From: Dyadobacter crusticola DSM 16708
GTDB taxonomy: Bacteria; Bacteroidota; Bacteroidia; Cytophagales; Spirosomataceae
Direction of reading: 5' to 3'
Assembly: GCF_000701505.1 (NCBI RefSeq)
Contig: NZ_KL370787.1
Coordinates: forward strand, 1-48,296
Length of the DNA: 48,296 nucleotides
Positions within the stretch are counted from its first letter, which is position 1, and each line of letters starts with the position of its first letter. Under the pieces are notes generated by a model. The model did no database searches. It had not been told where the DNA came from and worked only from the letters and a program-made list of their open reading frames with translations. Made by a program: the position numbers and the translations under genes. Of this stretch, positions 7,685 through 15,872 are shown piece after piece.

Positions 7685-8326
7685 ATGAAGTTTTTGGCAG
7701 AGGAAATTGAGGAGTATTCCGTACTGCATACGGAAAATGAGAGTGAGTTGCTGAAGTCTTTAAACAGAGAGACACACGCTAACATTCTCAATCCACGTAT
7801 GCTTTCAGGGCATTTACAGGGCAGGTTTTTGTCGATGATTTCGAAGATGATCAGACCTGACAGAATCCTGGAAATCGGCACTTACACGGGCTACTCTGCA
7901 TTATGTCTCTGCGAAGGGCTCAATCCAGGCGGGAAACTGGTTACCATTGATATCAACGAAGAACTTGAAACATTTACCCGCGGTTTCTTCGACCGTTCTT
8001 CGTACTCCTCCTCCATCAAATACCTGATTGGTAATGCCCTCGACCTGATTCCGGATCTGGAAGACACTTTCGATCTGGTTTTTATCGATGCGGACAAAAT
8101 CAATTATTCTTCTTATTTTAACCTTTGTCTTGAAAAGGTAAGAAAGGGCGGTTTTATTATCGCCGATAATGTACTCTGGAGTGGCAAAGTCATTCAGGAA
8201 GGCATTAAGCTGGACAAAGACACCCGGGCGTTGCTGGATTTCAACCGTATGGTTCACGAGGATAGCCGCGTTTCCAATGTGCTGCTCCCAATCCGCGACG
8301 GATTAATGATACTTCAAAAAAATTAA
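7685..8326 (+). CDS. SAM-dependent O-methyltransferase (class I, metal-dependent type)
   Basis: 213 residues resembling the catechol/caffeoyl-CoA O-methyltransferase family. The SAM-binding motif I is RILEIGTYTGYSALCLCEGL (about residues 60-79); motif II-like GGKLVTIDINEE follows; FDLVFIDADKINYSSYF carries the metal-binding aspartates; GGFIIADNVLWSGKV is the next conserved motif. No signal peptide. The methyl acceptor is unknown; in Bacteroidota this gene is often annotated only as O-methyltransferase. It sits between rfbA and a lytic transglycosylase gene, 29 and 33 bases away, probably in one rightward transcript. Confidence 0.88.
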   Translation: MKFLAEEIEEYSVLHTENESELLKSLNRETHANILNPRMLSGHLQGRFLSMISKMIRPDRILEIGTYTGYSALCLCEGLNPGGKLVTIDINEELETFTRGFFDRSSYSSSIKYLIGNALDLIPDLEDTFDLVFIDADKINYSSYFNLCLEKVRKGGFIIADNVLWSGKVIQEGIKLDKDTRALLDFNRMVHEDSRVSNVLLPIRDGLMILQKN

Positions 8327-8359
8327 GCACACAATCAGTAAGTCAAGTACCAATATTTT

Positions 8360-10864
8360 ATGGCCAGAACTTTCATTAAGAACATCAAGTACCTTGCAGT
8401 TGCGTGGATTTTGTCGCTTGTTACAATCAGTCAGTCTTTTTCGCAAACCCCAGAGATACCAGCCAGTGTATCTTTTGGCGGCATTACGGTAAAGTTTGAC
8501 AGGGGTGCACAGAATCTGATTGAAGAGGATGTAAAAAGCCTGATGTCGAATAAGAAGTTTTGGGAAGAGAAAATGGACAGGGCTATCCTGCATTTCCCGA
8601 TTGTTGAAGGTATTTTAATGGACGAAGAAGTTCCCATTGACTTCAAATACCTTGCAGTGCAAGAAAGCTCGTTCCGCCCGGATGTGATTTCTACCTCCAA
8701 TGCAGTTGGCTATTGGCAGTTCAAACCGGAAACTGCAATCGGATTAAACCTGAGAGTGGATGACAAGATTGATGAGCGTAAAAACATCAGTTCATCCACA
8801 CACGCTGCGGCCTGGTATCTTAAGAAAAACAACCAGCAGTTCAACAACTGGGTAACTACATTGTACTCCTATTATCTGGGTGCAGGCGGCGTGAGGAAAA
8901 TCGTCCCTGCGAGCTGGGCTTATGCGCGTGAGGTGACACTTACAGCTAAAACTGACCGCTACATGCTCCGCTTTTTTGCACACAAAATCGCATTAGAGGC
9001 TGGAATTGAAAGGTATAAGTCCCCAAATACATTGGTACTGATCGAGTCCGATCTGGGAAAAGGCAAGTCTCTCGACCAGATTGCAACTTCACTGGGCATT
9101 AGTTCGGCAGAGCTGAAAAACTATAACAGGTGGCTTGTAGATGATAAGATCCCTTCTGACCGAGAATATCTGGTAACCATTCCTGTGCCTGTGTCGCAGG
9201 TGGCTGAAGTACGTGAAAAATTGTCACTTCCTCCCCAGCAGACTACTGTTGCATCAGTCTATGAGGAGAGCGGCTATCCGGTTCTTAAAAAGACCTCGCC
9301 GCCTTCCCAAAGTCCTGCATTATACGAGATCAACGGACTGAAAGGGGTTGAAGCAACTCCGGGCGCCAAACCTAAAACGCTGGCTAAGGCAGGTGGGCTC
9401 AGGACACCGAAATTCATGCGTTACAATGATATGCTTGCCGAAATGCCGCTAGTTCCAGGGCAGGTATATTACTTATCAAGAAAGCATAAAAAAGCATCTA
9501 CCCCCTTCCATACCGCGAGGCCGGGAGATACCTGGCACAGTGTGTCGCAGCAATATGGCGTGCGCTTGGTCAATCTTTTGAAATACAACCGTACTACCAG
9601 CCGGAACTATCCGATCCAAACAGGACAGGTTCTGTTCCTGGACAAAAAACGGCCGAGGAAACAGCCGATAGAGATTATAGCGCCGCCGCAGACTACGCCT
9701 CCTGCTGCGAAAGATCCTGTCATTGCTGTTGTTCCGGAGAAAACGCCGGCTACTGCTGCTAACACCATTCCGGACAAACCGTCTGGCAGAAAGAAATACA
9801 CGCCTGTACTGGTTGAAAAAACAGAATCGGCCACTCCTGCTGAAACCAGGCCAACCGAGACTGTCTCCCCTGCTGCTTCAACAGCTTCGCCCGCTACAGT
9901 TCCTCCGGTAACCGCGTCAACATCGGTACCTAAAACCGGCGCTGTGGCCCCTGCTTCCAAACAGCCAGGAACAATGCAGGAATCTGACGACAGAGTTGTG
10001 ATCATCACGCAGGATAATACCGATACCTCATTCAAATCCACTGAGGAGCAACGGCCGATTGCAAAAGCTGACGGTCCGTCGAAAGTAGTTACGCCAAACG
10101 AAACGAGAACAACTGCTTCCACATCGGTGTATGCACGCCAGAGAGCTGCGGCGGAAGAACGTGCTGCGCGAGAGAATGCAGCAAAGGAGGTTTCTACAAG
10201 TGCTGGAACTACTGCGGCGGCGGCAACGCACACTGTTGTTTCAGGCGACACTTACTTTGGTATTGCAAGCAAATACAATCTCTCATTACGTGAGCTTCTC
10301 GATCTTAACAACAGAAGCGCTCAGGCAAGATTGGTTGTCGGCCAGAAATTGATTGTAAGCAAATCAGGTACGGAAAATGCAGCTGCGCCTGTGGCTGAAA
10401 GAGCAACTCCTGAAAAAACAGCTCCTGAAAGAATTGCAGTGACACGCAGCGAGCCTGCGGCAACATTTAAGACTCCGGAAGAAATCAAGCACGAAACCAG
10501 ACTGACCGCAGATCCGAATGCAGAGTTTCACGTTGCGCAGGGTGGACAGACTTACTACAGCATTTCAAGAGCCTACGGTCTGACCATCAGAGAGCTTTTT
10601 GAATTGAACAACCTCAGTACTTCTGACAAACTTAAAACGGGCCAGCGGCTGCGGGTAAGGCGGGATGCTGGTAACCCGTCGGACAATGAAGCTGTTAATC
10701 AAGCGATCAGTGGCGGTGCTCAGACCCACATCGTTGCGGCCGGTGAAACACTTTTCCGCATTGCACAAACCTATCGTACTTCCATTGAAGAACTTAAGAG
10801 ATTAAACAATATCTCAGGAAATAGCGTTATGGTGGGACAAAAACTTAAAATACCTCAGCAGTAG
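8360..10864 (+). CDS. LysM-containing lytic transglycosylase, MltD-like
   Basis: 834 residues, exported (signal peptide about 1-29, cleavage after SQSFSQ). Residues about 55-215 are a soluble lytic transglycosylase domain with catalytic Glu102 in AVQESSFRPD, then AVGYWQF and TTLYSYYLGAGG, which cleaves peptidoglycan to 1,6-anhydromuramic acid products. Residues about 223-276 look like a degenerate LysM. Clear LysM domains lie at about 383-429, 623-667, 723-767 and 789-832, each with 'GDT...IA..Y' and 'GQ.L.V' features. A long Pro/Thr/Ala/Lys-rich linker (about 430-620) separates the first LysM from the other three. The role is cell-wall remodelling in the periplasm. The protein is larger than typical MltD of about 450 residues because of the linker and extra LysM domains. 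Confidence 0.92.
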   Translation: MARTFIKNIKYLAVAWILSLVTISQSFSQTPEIPASVSFGGITVKFDRGAQNLIEEDVKSLMSNKKFWEEKMDRAILHFPIVEGILMDEEVPIDFKYLAVQESSFRPDVISTSNAVGYWQFKPETAIGLNLRVDDKIDERKNISSSTHAAAWYLKKNNQQFNNWVTTLYSYYLGAGGVRKIVPASWAYAREVTLTAKTDRYMLRFFAHKIALEAGIERYKSPNTLVLIESDLGKGKSLDQIATSLGISSAELKNYNRWLVDDKIPSDREYLVTIPVPVSQVAEVREKLSLPPQQTTVASVYEESGYPVLKKTSPPSQSPALYEINGLKGVEATPGAKPKTLAKAGGLRTPKFMRYNDMLAEMPLVPGQVYYLSRKHKKASTPFHTARPGDTWHSVSQQYGVRLVNLLKYNRTTSRNYPIQTGQVLFLDKKRPRKQPIEIIAPPQTTPPAAKDPVIAVVPEKTPATAANTIPDKPSGRKKYTPVLVEKTESATPAETRPTETVSPAASTASPATVPPVTASTSVPKTGAVAPASKQPGTMQESDDRVVIITQDNTDTSFKSTEEQRPIAKADGPSKVVTPNETRTTASTSVYARQRAAAEERAARENAAKEVSTSAGTTAAAATHTVVSGDTYFGIASKYNLSLRELLDLNNRSAQARLVVGQKLIVSKSGTENAAAPVAERATPEKTAPERIAVTRSEPAATFKTPEEIKHETRLTADPNAEFHVAQGGQTYYSISRAYGLTIRELFELNNLSTSDKLKTGQRLRVRRDAGNPSDNEAVNQAISGGAQTHIVAAGETLFRIAQTYRTSIEELKRLNNISGNSVMVGQKLKIPQQ

Positions 10865-10875
10865 TAAGAGAACCC

Positions 10876-11466
10876 ATGATTTTAATTGACCATACCTGTA
10901 TTAGTGACGATATTGAAGACCAGCTTTTTGTCTGTAATCTGGACAAATGCAAAGGTGCTTGCTGTGTAGAAGGAGATTCAGGTGCCCCGCTTGACGAAGA
11001 AGAAATCGCAATTCTGGACGAAATATACCCGATGGTTGCGCCTTACCTGACAGAATCAGGGAAAAAAGCGATTGCCGAGCAAGGCACTTCAACCAAAGAT
11101 TGGGATGGTGATTTTGTGACGCCTATTATCGATGGCAAGGAATGCGCTTACGCTATTTACGACGAAAATAACATTCTTAAATGCGGCATTGAAGCGGCCT
11201 ATCTCGACGGCAAGATCAGCTACAAAAAACCAATCTCCTGCCATTTATATCCCATTCGGGTCACAAAATATGACGAATTTCACGCGCTGAATTACGACCG
11301 CTGGTCCATCTGCAGTCCTGCCTGTGACTTTGGTAAACAGCTTGGTGTGCCTGTGTACAAATTCCTGAAGGAGCCGCTGATACGTGCTTATGGAACAGAA
11401 TGGTACGATCAGCTAACCCACGAAATTGGCGAGCGTGAAGAGGCAAGAGCCAATGAAAAAAGATAA
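10876..11466 (+). CDS. DUF3109 family cysteine-rich protein
   Basis: 196 residues, no signal peptide. It shows the cysteine pattern of DUF3109, distantly like YkgJ-type metal-binding proteins: CNLDKCKGACCVEGDSGAPL near the N terminus, then DGKECAY, LKCGIEAAY, KPISCHLYPIRV and SICSPACDFG. The spacing suggests a bound metal or iron-sulfur cluster, but the function is unknown. It begins 11 bases after the lytic transglycosylase gene and overlaps the next gene by 14 bases, so it is in the same operon. Family assignment is from recognised motifs. Confidence 0.85.
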   Translation: MILIDHTCISDDIEDQLFVCNLDKCKGACCVEGDSGAPLDEEEIAILDEIYPMVAPYLTESGKKAIAEQGTSTKDWDGDFVTPIIDGKECAYAIYDENNILKCGIEAAYLDGKISYKKPISCHLYPIRVTKYDEFHALNYDRWSICSPACDFGKQLGVPVYKFLKEPLIRAYGTEWYDQLTHEIGEREEARANEKR

Positions 11467-11782
11467 TGCATTCTTTAACGACGTGTATGATGTAGTACGC
11501 CAGATACCGCCTGGACGCGCTACTTCTTACGGTGCTATTGCCAAATACCTGGGAAACAACCGTGGTGCGAGAATGGTTGGATGGGCAATGGGGAACAGTT
11601 ATACGCGTGAAGGTATCCCTGCACACCGGGTTGTAAACAGCCAGGGAGAACTTACTGCTTCTGCGCTTTTTGAAACACCTACTACCATGCAGGAAAGGCT
11701 CGAAAGCGAAGGTGTAATTGTAAGAAATAACAAGATCCAAAACTGGAAAGTCTGCTTCTGGGATCCGGAAAAGGAACTATGA
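11453..11782 (+). CDS. DNA alkyltransferase-like protein (ATL, catalytic cysteine absent)
   Basis: 109 residues from ATG 11453. A TTG 27 bases upstream is in frame but would lengthen the overlap with the DUF3109 gene from 14 to 41 bases. It corresponds to the DNA-binding domain of O6-alkylguanine-DNA alkyltransferase: VYDVVRQIPPGRATSYGAIAKYLG is the helix-turn-helix part, and RMVGWAMGNS and IPAHRVVNSQGEL follow. In true alkyltransferases the last motif is PCHRV; here the cysteine is alanine. The known role of such proteins is to bind O6-alkylguanine and hand it to nucleotide-excision repair. The protein is probably cytoplasmic, and a strong hairpin ends the operon just after it. Confidence 0.9.
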   Translation: MKKDNAFFNDVYDVVRQIPPGRATSYGAIAKYLGNNRGARMVGWAMGNSYTREGIPAHRVVNSQGELTASALFETPTTMQERLESEGVIVRNNKIQNWKVCFWDPEKEL

Positions 11783-11790
11783 TAAACGAA

Positions 11791-11818
11791 AACAATCCCG
11801 GCCGAGGTCGGGATTGTT
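11791..11818. terminator. Bidirectional terminator hairpin
   Basis: Perfect 10-base-pair stem (11791-11800 with 11809-11818) and 8-base loop, in the 52-base gap between the converging ATL gene and the small secreted protein gene. A-rich and T-rich flanks fit termination from either side. Confidence 0.8.
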
Positions 11819-11834
11819 TGTTTCATGGTGAACC

Positions 11835-12230
11835 TTATTGCAATGATATCAACTTTTCGCTCGTACTTTCAATCTGAACTTCCTTGATCAATTTACTGCC
11901 TCCGTTCTGCATTTCAAAGTAGTAAGTTCCGTCGTTCATTTCGTCAAGGTTGAATACGCGACGGTATTTGGACCCTTTATTATTGAACACTTCTGAGTAA
12001 TATACATTCCCTGCTTTGTCCCTTACGATCACTTTTACCTTGTCGTTTGTAGCTTTATTCACAGACAGTCTGACTTTGTTGCTGTCCGAGATCTTGTAGA
12101 GACTAGCGTCGAATGCTACTGCGGTCGCGTCTTTTTCTTCTGTGTTTTTCTTTTTGTCAGTGGTGAAAGAAGCGAGTGACAATGTGAGCGCTAATGCGCA
12201 GAACAGGTTTGAGATGTTTGAAATTTTCAT
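11835..12230 (-). CDS. Small secreted protein, beta-sandwich (DUF3244-like)
   Basis: 131 residues with a clear signal peptide (MKISNISNLFCALALTLSLASF). After a short charged linker, the mature part reads as beta strands with KVRLSVNKATNDKVKVIVRDKAGNVYY and DGTYYFEMQNGG, similar to DUF3244 or to the Ig-like fold of T9SS sorting domains, but without the usual final sorting-domain pattern. It is probably periplasmic or cell-surface. Function is unknown. Single gene; the 286-base gap upstream (12231-12516) holds no other gene that I can support. Confidence 0.7.
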   Translation of the reverse strand: MKISNISNLFCALALTLSLASFTTDKKKNTEEKDATAVAFDASLYKISDSNKVRLSVNKATNDKVKVIVRDKAGNVYYSEVFNNKGSKYRRVFNLDEMNDGTYYFEMQNGGSKLIKEVQIESTSEKLISLQ

Positions 12231-12516
12231 GGCTAATAGTATTTAAAGTTTGGCTGCATGCACCTGCATGGTTGCTCTCTAAATAAAAAAGGATGTGCCA
12301 CGTTCGCTGTTTACTAAATTTTACACACAAAATTTAGCTTTCAAACACTTGATTTACAGGTATATACGATATTAATACGAACTTTTCATTTTCAAAACCA
12401 GCCAGAAAGAAGTTGTTCAGAACCGAACATTTTACATCGTAAGCGAACATTTCAGCTGTTACTGTGACGCCCGTTTTTATTTGCCACAGCTTCATTTACA
12501 ATTATGATTTTGCAGC

Positions 12517-13992
12517 TTACCTGACCGAAGCGTAGTTGTCTGTAAGCTTTGGTTTCGGGTCATGAAGCAACCAAAGGCCGATGAAGGTAATTAGCCCATT
12601 TATAATCAGTCTCTCAAAGCCAAACTTATATCCGTTAAACCATTCAGCAGAATGATCATTGATGATGTAAGTCAAAATCGGTGCGAGAATGCAAACCAGT
12701 GGAACCCACCGGTCTTTCACCGGTCTTTTCAAGAATGCGCCAAAAGAGAAAAGTCCGAGCAATGGACCGTAAGTATAACCGGCAAGATCGAAAACGGCTG
12801 TAATTACTTCTTTGCTGTTCAGCCGGTTGAAGATCAGGATCACCAGATAGAAGACAACCGAGAACATGATGTGCACCCAGAATTTAATGGAAGAACGCTT
12901 TTCCTCGGGGCGCTTTTCAATATTCATAAAATCAATGCAAAAAGCAGTTGTCAGCGCGGTAAGCGCTGAATCCGAACTGGCATAAGTAGCAGCGGTAATA
13001 CCGAGCAGGAAGGTGATACCCACCAGCAAACCCAGGTGGTTTAATGCAAGCATTGGATAAAAATCGTCTGTCTTCGCTGTCGCCGGTATACCTTGCGCTT
13101 CTGCATATACGTAAAGCAATGCACCCAGGGACAGGAACAGGAAATTCACGATCACAAGCACGATTGTGAACCAGAACATATTCTTCTGTGCCTCGCCTAT
13201 GTTTTTACAAGTCAGGTTCTTCTGCATTAAATCCTGATCAAGGCCCGTCATCACAATGGCGATGAATACACCTGCAAAAAACTGCTTAAAGAAGTTCTTC
13301 GGATCATTGACATCCCAAAAGAAGATCTTTGAGTATTTGCTCTGATCCACCGCGTTCCAGATATCCCCGATCCCACTCAGGTTCAACTCCCTGGAAACCA
13401 AAACGATCGTCAGAACTACGGCAGTGATCAGAAAGAAAGTCTGCAGGGTATCGGTGACAATAATAGTTTTCACACCGCCTTTGAATGTGTAAATCCAGAT
13501 CAGGAATATAGTGATCGCGACTGCCACTTCGAATGGAACGCCCAGCGGCTTAAATAGCGCCAGCTGTAGAACCTGTGCAGCTACGTAGAGCCTTACGGCA
13601 GAGCCGATTGTACGTGAAAGCAAGAAAAAGCCTGAGCCTGTTTTATAGGACCAAAAGCCGAAACGCTGTTCGAGATAGCTATAAATGGAAATCAGATTGA
13701 GCCGGTAATAAAGCGGCATCAGCACGGTACCGATTACAAGGTATCCCAGAATATACCCGATTACAACCTGAAAATACGAAAACTGAATATTGGCGACTGC
13801 CCCCGGCACTGAAACAAACGTGACCCCGGAAAGCGAAGTTCCGATCATACCAAATGCAACCAGGTACCACGGAGACTGGCGGTTAGCAGTAAAAAATGTA
13901 TTTGTATCCGCCCCTTTGGAAGTGTAAATGGAGACCGTAATCAGCATCCCAAAATAGACTACCAATATGACCAGCGAAATGTACGGATTCAT
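12517..13992 (-). CDS. Sodium:solute symporter (SSS family)
   Basis: 491 residues, about 13 transmembrane helices, no signal peptide needed. Family features are the N-terminal FGMIGTSLSGVTFVSVPGAV segment, the sequence SRTIGSAVRLYVAAQVL, and TYASSDSALTALTTAFCIDF in the eighth to ninth helix region where the sodium site lies in SSS proteins. It uses the sodium gradient to import a small solute across the inner membrane. Substrate (sugar, sialic acid, amino acid and others are known in the family) cannot be told from the sequence, and no catabolic genes adjoin it. Divergent from clpS. Confidence 0.9.
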   Translation of the reverse strand: MNPYISLVILVVYFGMLITVSIYTSKGADTNTFFTANRQSPWYLVAFGMIGTSLSGVTFVSVPGAVANIQFSYFQVVIGYILGYLVIGTVLMPLYYRLNLISIYSYLEQRFGFWSYKTGSGFFLLSRTIGSAVRLYVAAQVLQLALFKPLGVPFEVAVAITIFLIWIYTFKGGVKTIIVTDTLQTFFLITAVVLTIVLVSRELNLSGIGDIWNAVDQSKYSKIFFWDVNDPKNFFKQFFAGVFIAIVMTGLDQDLMQKNLTCKNIGEAQKNMFWFTIVLVIVNFLFLSLGALLYVYAEAQGIPATAKTDDFYPMLALNHLGLLVGITFLLGITAATYASSDSALTALTTAFCIDFMNIEKRPEEKRSSIKFWVHIMFSVVFYLVILIFNRLNSKEVITAVFDLAGYTYGPLLGLFSFGAFLKRPVKDRWVPLVCILAPILTYIINDHSAEWFNGYKFGFERLIINGLITFIGLWLLHDPKPKLTDNYASVR

Positions 13993-14067
13993 TAAAAAAG
14001 GGGGATTTTGGATTGGTGGAGCAATGGATTAAAAGGCTGAAAGCTTCTAATAATCTGCGTTTTTAAT

Positions 14068-14075
14068 TAGATTTG
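14068..14075 (+). promoter_or_regulatory. Likely -7 promoter element for clpS-recR-sod
   Basis: TAGATTTG matches the -7 consensus TAnnTTTG and lies 25 bases before the clpS ATG, which gives a leader of about 20 bases. No good TTTG is seen at the -33 position. Confidence 0.5.
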
Positions 14076-14100
14076 CTAATCAAACAGAAATTTGGTTGTT

Positions 14101-14376
14101 ATGCAAGCGCTTACAGAAACAGATGTAGAAATTCTGGAAGAAACGATTGACACCGACATTAAAAAGCTGATTATTTATAATGACGATGTGAATACTTTCG
14201 ACTGGGTGATAGATACTTTGATAGAGGTGTGCGGGCATTCTAGCGAGCAGGCTGAACAATGTACGATCATTATTCATTATAAGGGAAAGTGTTCCGTGAA
14301 AGAAGGGGCATTTGAGGAACTCGCCGGCATGCGGAACGAAATTTGCCGGAGAGGTATTTCAGCCGAAATACATTAA
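14101..14376 (+). CDS. clpS: ATP-dependent Clp protease adaptor
   Basis: Binds the N domain of ClpA-type unfoldases and delivers N-degron substrates. From ATG 14101 the protein has 91 residues (a TTG nine bases earlier is in frame but not needed). Family motifs are IIYNDDVNTFDWVIDTL (the substrate pocket with Asn-Asp-Asp) and the TIIIHYKGKCSVKEG stretch that contains the ClpA-binding His-x-x-Gly-Lys. The cytoplasmic protein is encoded first in an apparent clpS-recR-sod run. Confidence 0.93.
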   Translation: MQALTETDVEILEETIDTDIKKLIIYNDDVNTFDWVIDTLIEVCGHSSEQAEQCTIIIHYKGKCSVKEGAFEELAGMRNEICRRGISAEIH

Positions 14377-14386
14377 CCTTACGCTC

Positions 14387-15001
14387 ATGAATTATCCCTC
14401 GCGCCTGATTGAGGATGCAGTAAACGAAATCTCCCGACTTCCCGGCATTGGCAAAAAAACCGCATTGCGGCTGGCATTACATTTGCTCAAAAGAGAAGAG
14501 GAACAAACCCGGTCTCTTTCGAATGCCTTGCTGGATATGCGTACCAAGACCACTTACTGCGCCAAATGCCACAATATCGCGGATGATATTTACTGCAATA
14601 TCTGCGCAAATCAGAAGCGTGATCAAAGCATTATTTGTGTGGTAGTGGATACGAGGGATGTACTTGCCATTGAATCTACCAATCAATACAAGGGTTTATA
14701 TCACGTACTCGGTGGTATTATCTCGCCGCTGGAAGGTATCGGACCCTCCGATTTACACATTGACTCGCTTATTGAACGGGTCGAAAATCCAGGTGAGTTC
14801 GCGCAGGTTCAAGAGATCATCCTTGCATTAAGTCCCACGATGGAGGGAGATACCACAGCATTTTATCTACAAAAAAGGCTTAAAGCCACAGGAGTTAAAA
14901 TAAGTACGATTGCCCGCGGAGTACCCATTGGCGGAGACCTGGAATATGCCGATGAAATTACGCTCGGGCGCAGCATTATAAGTCGGGTGGCTTATGATTG
15001 A
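14387..15001 (+). CDS. recR: Recombination mediator protein RecR
   Basis: Works with RecF and RecO to load RecA at gapped DNA. From ATG 14387 the protein is 204 residues, the usual RecR length; the open frame extends upstream into clpS, but that start would add 25 unrelated residues. Domains in order: helix-hairpin-helix (about 10-35, with RLPGIGKKTALRLALHLL), zinc finger with Cys58, Cys61, Cys70 and Cys73 (YCAKCHNIADDIYCNIC), and a Toprim domain from about residue 82 (VVVDTRDVLAIE, then YHVLGGIISPLEGIGP). It follows clpS after 10 bases. Confidence 0.96.
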   Translation: MNYPSRLIEDAVNEISRLPGIGKKTALRLALHLLKREEEQTRSLSNALLDMRTKTTYCAKCHNIADDIYCNICANQKRDQSIICVVVDTRDVLAIESTNQYKGLYHVLGGIISPLEGIGPSDLHIDSLIERVENPGEFAQVQEIILALSPTMEGDTTAFYLQKRLKATGVKISTIARGVPIGGDLEYADEITLGRSIISRVAYD

Positions 15002-15026
15002 TTATTAACAATTTCAATGAACCGTT

Positions 15027-15737
15027 ATGAATAGAACAGATTTTTTGCGGACACTTGCCGGTGGAGCACTTACTGCCGGAGCATTGGCCAACCACACTTT
15101 TGCCGGAAATTCCGAAGCCATTTTGGCAGAAACCGCGCCATTCAAGCAAAGCCCGCTTCCATACGATTTCGGCGCTCTTGAACCGAGCATTGATAAAATG
15201 ACAATGGAGATCCATTACGGAAAGCACCACGCGGCTTACGTGAAAAATCTGAACGATGCAGTGAAAGGAACCGAGTTTGAGAAGAAGTCGCTGGAAGAAA
15301 TTATCAAGTCTGTAGGCAAAGCATCCGCTGCGATCCGTAATAATGGCGGCGGTCACTGGAACCATACTTTCTTCTGGGAAGTAATGGGACCCAAAAAAGG
15401 CACCGGACCAACCGGCGCAGTTGCTGACGCGATCAATGCACAATTTGGTTCTTTTGACAAATTTAAAGAAGAATTCGGCAAGGCAGCTACTACCCGTTTC
15501 GGTTCTGGCTGGGCGTGGCTGGTTGCAAAAGACGGAAAACTAGCAGTTGGCTCGACGCCAAACCAGGATAACCCACTCATGGACGTATCTGACTTAAAAG
15601 GTACCCCGATCCTAGGACTGGATGTTTGGGAACACGCTTATTACTTGCATTACCAAAATAAAAGACCAGATTACATCAAAGCATTCTGGGACGTTGTAAA
15701 CTGGGAGAAAGTAGCTGCGAATATGAAGAAAGCTTAG
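15027..15737 (+). CDS. Superoxide dismutase (Mn/Fe type) with an N-terminal export signal
   Basis: Dismutates superoxide to hydrogen peroxide and oxygen. The 236-residue protein has the four metal ligands: His63 (EIHYGKHH), His113 (GGGHWNHTFFW), Asp199 and His203 (LDVWEHAYYLHY). A glutamine in TPNQDNPL (Gln180) favours manganese or cambialistic use, by family rules. Unlike cytoplasmic homologues of about 200 residues, it begins with an extension MNRTDFLRTLAGGALTAGAL ending at about HTFAG, which looks like a Tat- or Sec-type signal but lacks the twin arginine. It is therefore probably periplasmic. It follows recR after 25 bases and ends at a strong terminator. Confidence 0.93.
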   Translation: MNRTDFLRTLAGGALTAGALANHTFAGNSEAILAETAPFKQSPLPYDFGALEPSIDKMTMEIHYGKHHAAYVKNLNDAVKGTEFEKKSLEEIIKSVGKASAAIRNNGGGHWNHTFFWEVMGPKKGTGPTGAVADAINAQFGSFDKFKEEFGKAATTRFGSGWAWLVAKDGKLAVGSTPNQDNPLMDVSDLKGTPILGLDVWEHAYYLHYQNKRPDYIKAFWDVVNWEKVAANMKKA

Positions 15738-15785
15738 GAAGGGAGAATGGAGGAATGGGAGGAAGGAGGAGGGGAACGGAAGAAG
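15738..15785 (+). repeat. Purine-rich tract
   Basis: 48 bases directly after the sod stop codon with only three pyrimidines, made of GGA/GGGA units (e.g. GGGAGGAAGGAGGAGGGGAA). It lies just before a hairpin terminator. A partly matching pyrimidine-rich stretch (about 15845-15864) lies on the other side of that hairpin, so an extended outer pairing is possible. Confidence 0.55.
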
Positions 15786-15800
15786 CTGAGTACTTAAATA

Positions 15801-15841
15801 AAAGAGGATGGAGCCGGTAAGTCCCTGGCTCCATCCTCTTT
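15801..15841. terminator. Strong bidirectional terminator
   Basis: Perfect 15-base-pair stem (15801-15815 with 15827-15841), 11-base loop, A-run before and T-run after. It lies between the converging sod and TPR genes. Confidence 0.88.
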
Positions 15842-15872
15842 TTACTTCCTCCCTTCACTCCCCTACGAAAAA

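Noticed and set aside
9607..10251. 214-codon open frame on the minus strand within the LysM transglycosylase gene
   Set aside because: It mirrors the Pro/Thr/Ala-rich linker of the real gene; its product is low complexity with no motif, and the plus-strand gene is well supported.
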